From contig JAJTJC010000035.1 of NCBI GenBank assembly GCA_021295155.1, positions 620,001-684,000 of the forward strand: a stretch of 64,000 nucleotides of DNA, read 5' to 3'. This DNA comes from Flavobacteriaceae bacterium D16. Lineage in GTDB: Bacteria; Bacteroidota; Bacteroidia; Flavobacteriales; Flavobacteriaceae. Below the pieces are notes generated by a model. The model worked only from the letters and a program-made list of their open reading frames with translations, was not told where the DNA came from and did no database searches. The position numbers and the translations under genes were made by a program. Below, piece by piece: positions 63,801 to 64,000 of this stretch (positions are counted from its first letter, which is position 1; each line of letters opens with the position of its first letter).

Positions 63801-64000
63801 AGTCCTTTGCCAGTGTTTACCTGGAAAATACTCCGGAAGGGTTTGTAATCAGAGAATTACCTATTGAAGCCCAAATTTCCAGCATCAATGACATCCTGAT
63901 AGATGACATTGACGGAGATGGTAATCTGGATGCTGTTGTAGCCGGAAACCTGTACACTTCAGAAGTGGAAACTCCCAGGAACGATGCCAGTAATGGCTTA
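60887..64000 (+). CDS. FG-GAP/VCBS repeat lipoprotein with UnbV-type domain, cut by window end
   Basis: Open for 1038 codons from the ATG to the last base of the window, so the 3' end is missing. An N-terminal lipobox (VLFFSCG) shows it is a lipoprotein. It carries several FG-GAP/VCBS calcium-binding repeats with D-x-[DN]-x-DG loops (AGDFNNDGLTDLYFTGN; DVNSDGFLDIYCS; DYDKDGDLDVYIAN; DFNNDGLLDIFQAD; DLDNDGDLEIVINN). An ASPIC/UnbV domain lies around residues 510-585 (LNPNGLGARVYVHVGGLK and LTLSRGFQSAVSPRLHFG), and more FG-GAP repeats follow. Such proteins often sit beside SusCD and may bind surface glycan or proteins. A TATCTTTA element at 60851-60858 could be its promoter. Confidence 0.93.
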   Translation, partial: MKKSLLLALAGVLFFSCGKDSERTSLLFNELKPAKTGISFTNTLTESDSLNYFTYGYLYMGGGVAAGDFNNDGLTDLYFTGNQVPNALYLNKGDLQFENIAEQAGVDGDQRWYTGVTLADVNSDGFLDIYCSVSGKFGPMENQLFINNGDLSFSEQAAAYGLAEAGNNVQSTFFDYDKDGDLDVYIANYPPTAFNAPNSHYKVKQQFPKPLEMDKLMRNDGHTFTDVTEEAGLKTFGLSLSATVGDLNEDGWPDLYISNDFSSPDYCYINNKNGTFSERVRTITKNTSFYGMGVDIADFNNDGLLDIFQADMTANDNRRSKANMASMNPQLFWSTVNSGFHFQYMQNSLQMNNGNLLDSLPDFSNVTRLAGVSSTDWSWGPLMADLDNDGWKDLFISNGTRREINNRDYFLAWEAEGRPMDNLLQRSLDIPSEPIDNFVYRNTGDLRFEQVNESWGIVKEGFSNGAVYVDLDNDGDLEIVINNLDDTASLFENKGNVNHYLQLVLNGPEKNPNGLGARVYVHVGGLKQMQELTLSRGFQSAVSPRLHFGLGSSSVVDTLQIIWPDGKKEIRTNLEADKLMSINYQDATLLSEPSGQQEETQFDSKDNSLAGMQFQHQENYYDDFINEILLPHRMSMFGPYMAKGDLNGDEWEDIIVGGASGQPTQVFMGTPDGFTKKEIPELAAYSEREDMGIAIFDIDGDGQDDLYISSGGNEFGPDSAMLQDRVYLNDGGSFTEVKEGIADFRASASVVVPFDFDKDGDLDVLVGSRVIPGNYPSPASSYLLENRSTPGNPVLVDVTAEKASMLIGIGLLTRALPTDYDGDGWTDLLLGGEWMPLVLLKNEEGSFKDVSEVTGLADTRAWWFGLGEGDFDGDGDMDYLAGNLGLNYKYKASETETFDVYYDDFDASGTKDIVLSYYNYGEKFPVRGRECSSQQMPAIKKKFEDYASFSTATLADVYTQQALDESLHYQVKSFASVYLENTPEGFVIRELPIEAQISSINDILIDDIDGDGNLDAVVAGNLYTSEVETPRNDASNGL

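Overview
The window looks like a chromosomal segment of a marine-type flavobacterium (Bacteroidota, Flavobacteriaceae). Evidence: a SusC/SusD pair, the two-protein CCG/4Fe-4S system with an MCE protein and an LptD-like barrel, flavobacterial BshA, TamB and TsaD sequences, several TAnnTTTG -7 promoter boxes in place of sigma70-type sequences, and frequent lipoproteins. No rRNA, tRNA, IS element, prophage or CRISPR array was recognised.

Region 1 (about 1-17600, all + strand, visibly AT-rich, with long empty gaps) is the distal part of a surface polysaccharide (O-antigen or capsule) locus. It encodes a GT4 glycosyltransferase, a full UDP-L-FucNAc pathway (FnlA/CapE, FnlB/CapF, FnlC/CapG, with an extra small cupin between the first two), a WbuB-like transferase, a double-VOC protein and a PglC-like initiating phosphoglycosyl transferase. 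It then holds an unusual acylation module: a FemAB/GNAT-like transferase, a tail-fibre-like coiled-coil protein, an NTF2-like protein, a stand-alone amino-acid-type adenylation enzyme, carrier protein 1, a KAS III-like enzyme, carrier protein 2, a PglD/NeuD-like acetyltransferase, a second FemAB-like transferase and a truncated ORF. My inference is that this module makes an aminoacyl and/or short acyl group on carrier proteins and attaches it to a sugar. It is the strongest candidate here for an under-described system.

Region 2 (17744-21859, - strand) is a second glycan-decoration operon: NodU/CmcH-type carbamoyltransferase, MBOAT acyltransferase and SGNH-like membrane-anchored protein.

Region 3 (22021-36306) is envelope and core functions: an OmpA-like protein; a long - strand run of amidase, MCE protein, two Fe-S proteins, a conserved hypothetical protein, a GH3 plus serine-hydrolase fusion, BshA (bacillithiol synthesis) and a PrcB-like lipoprotein; then, on the + strand, an LptD-like protein and RidA.

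Region 4 (36299-41879) is a glycolysis cluster: BadF-type kinase, GAPDH, ATP-type phosphofructokinase and a second phosphofructokinase carrying the pyrophosphate-type residues, with class I aldolase divergent.

Region 5 (41927-51982) is housekeeping: TamB-like protein, TsaD, RsmE, a DUF4159 protein, an AI-2E-family transporter, a THUMP-like methyltransferase and a VanX-like dipeptidase.

Region 6 (52058-64000) looks like a carbohydrate-use locus: GH130-like enzyme, a gluconate-2-dehydrogenase-subunit-3-like and GMC oxidoreductase pair, a perfect LacI-type operator palindrome in front of SusC/SusD, and a large FG-GAP/UnbV-type lipoprotein cut by the window end.
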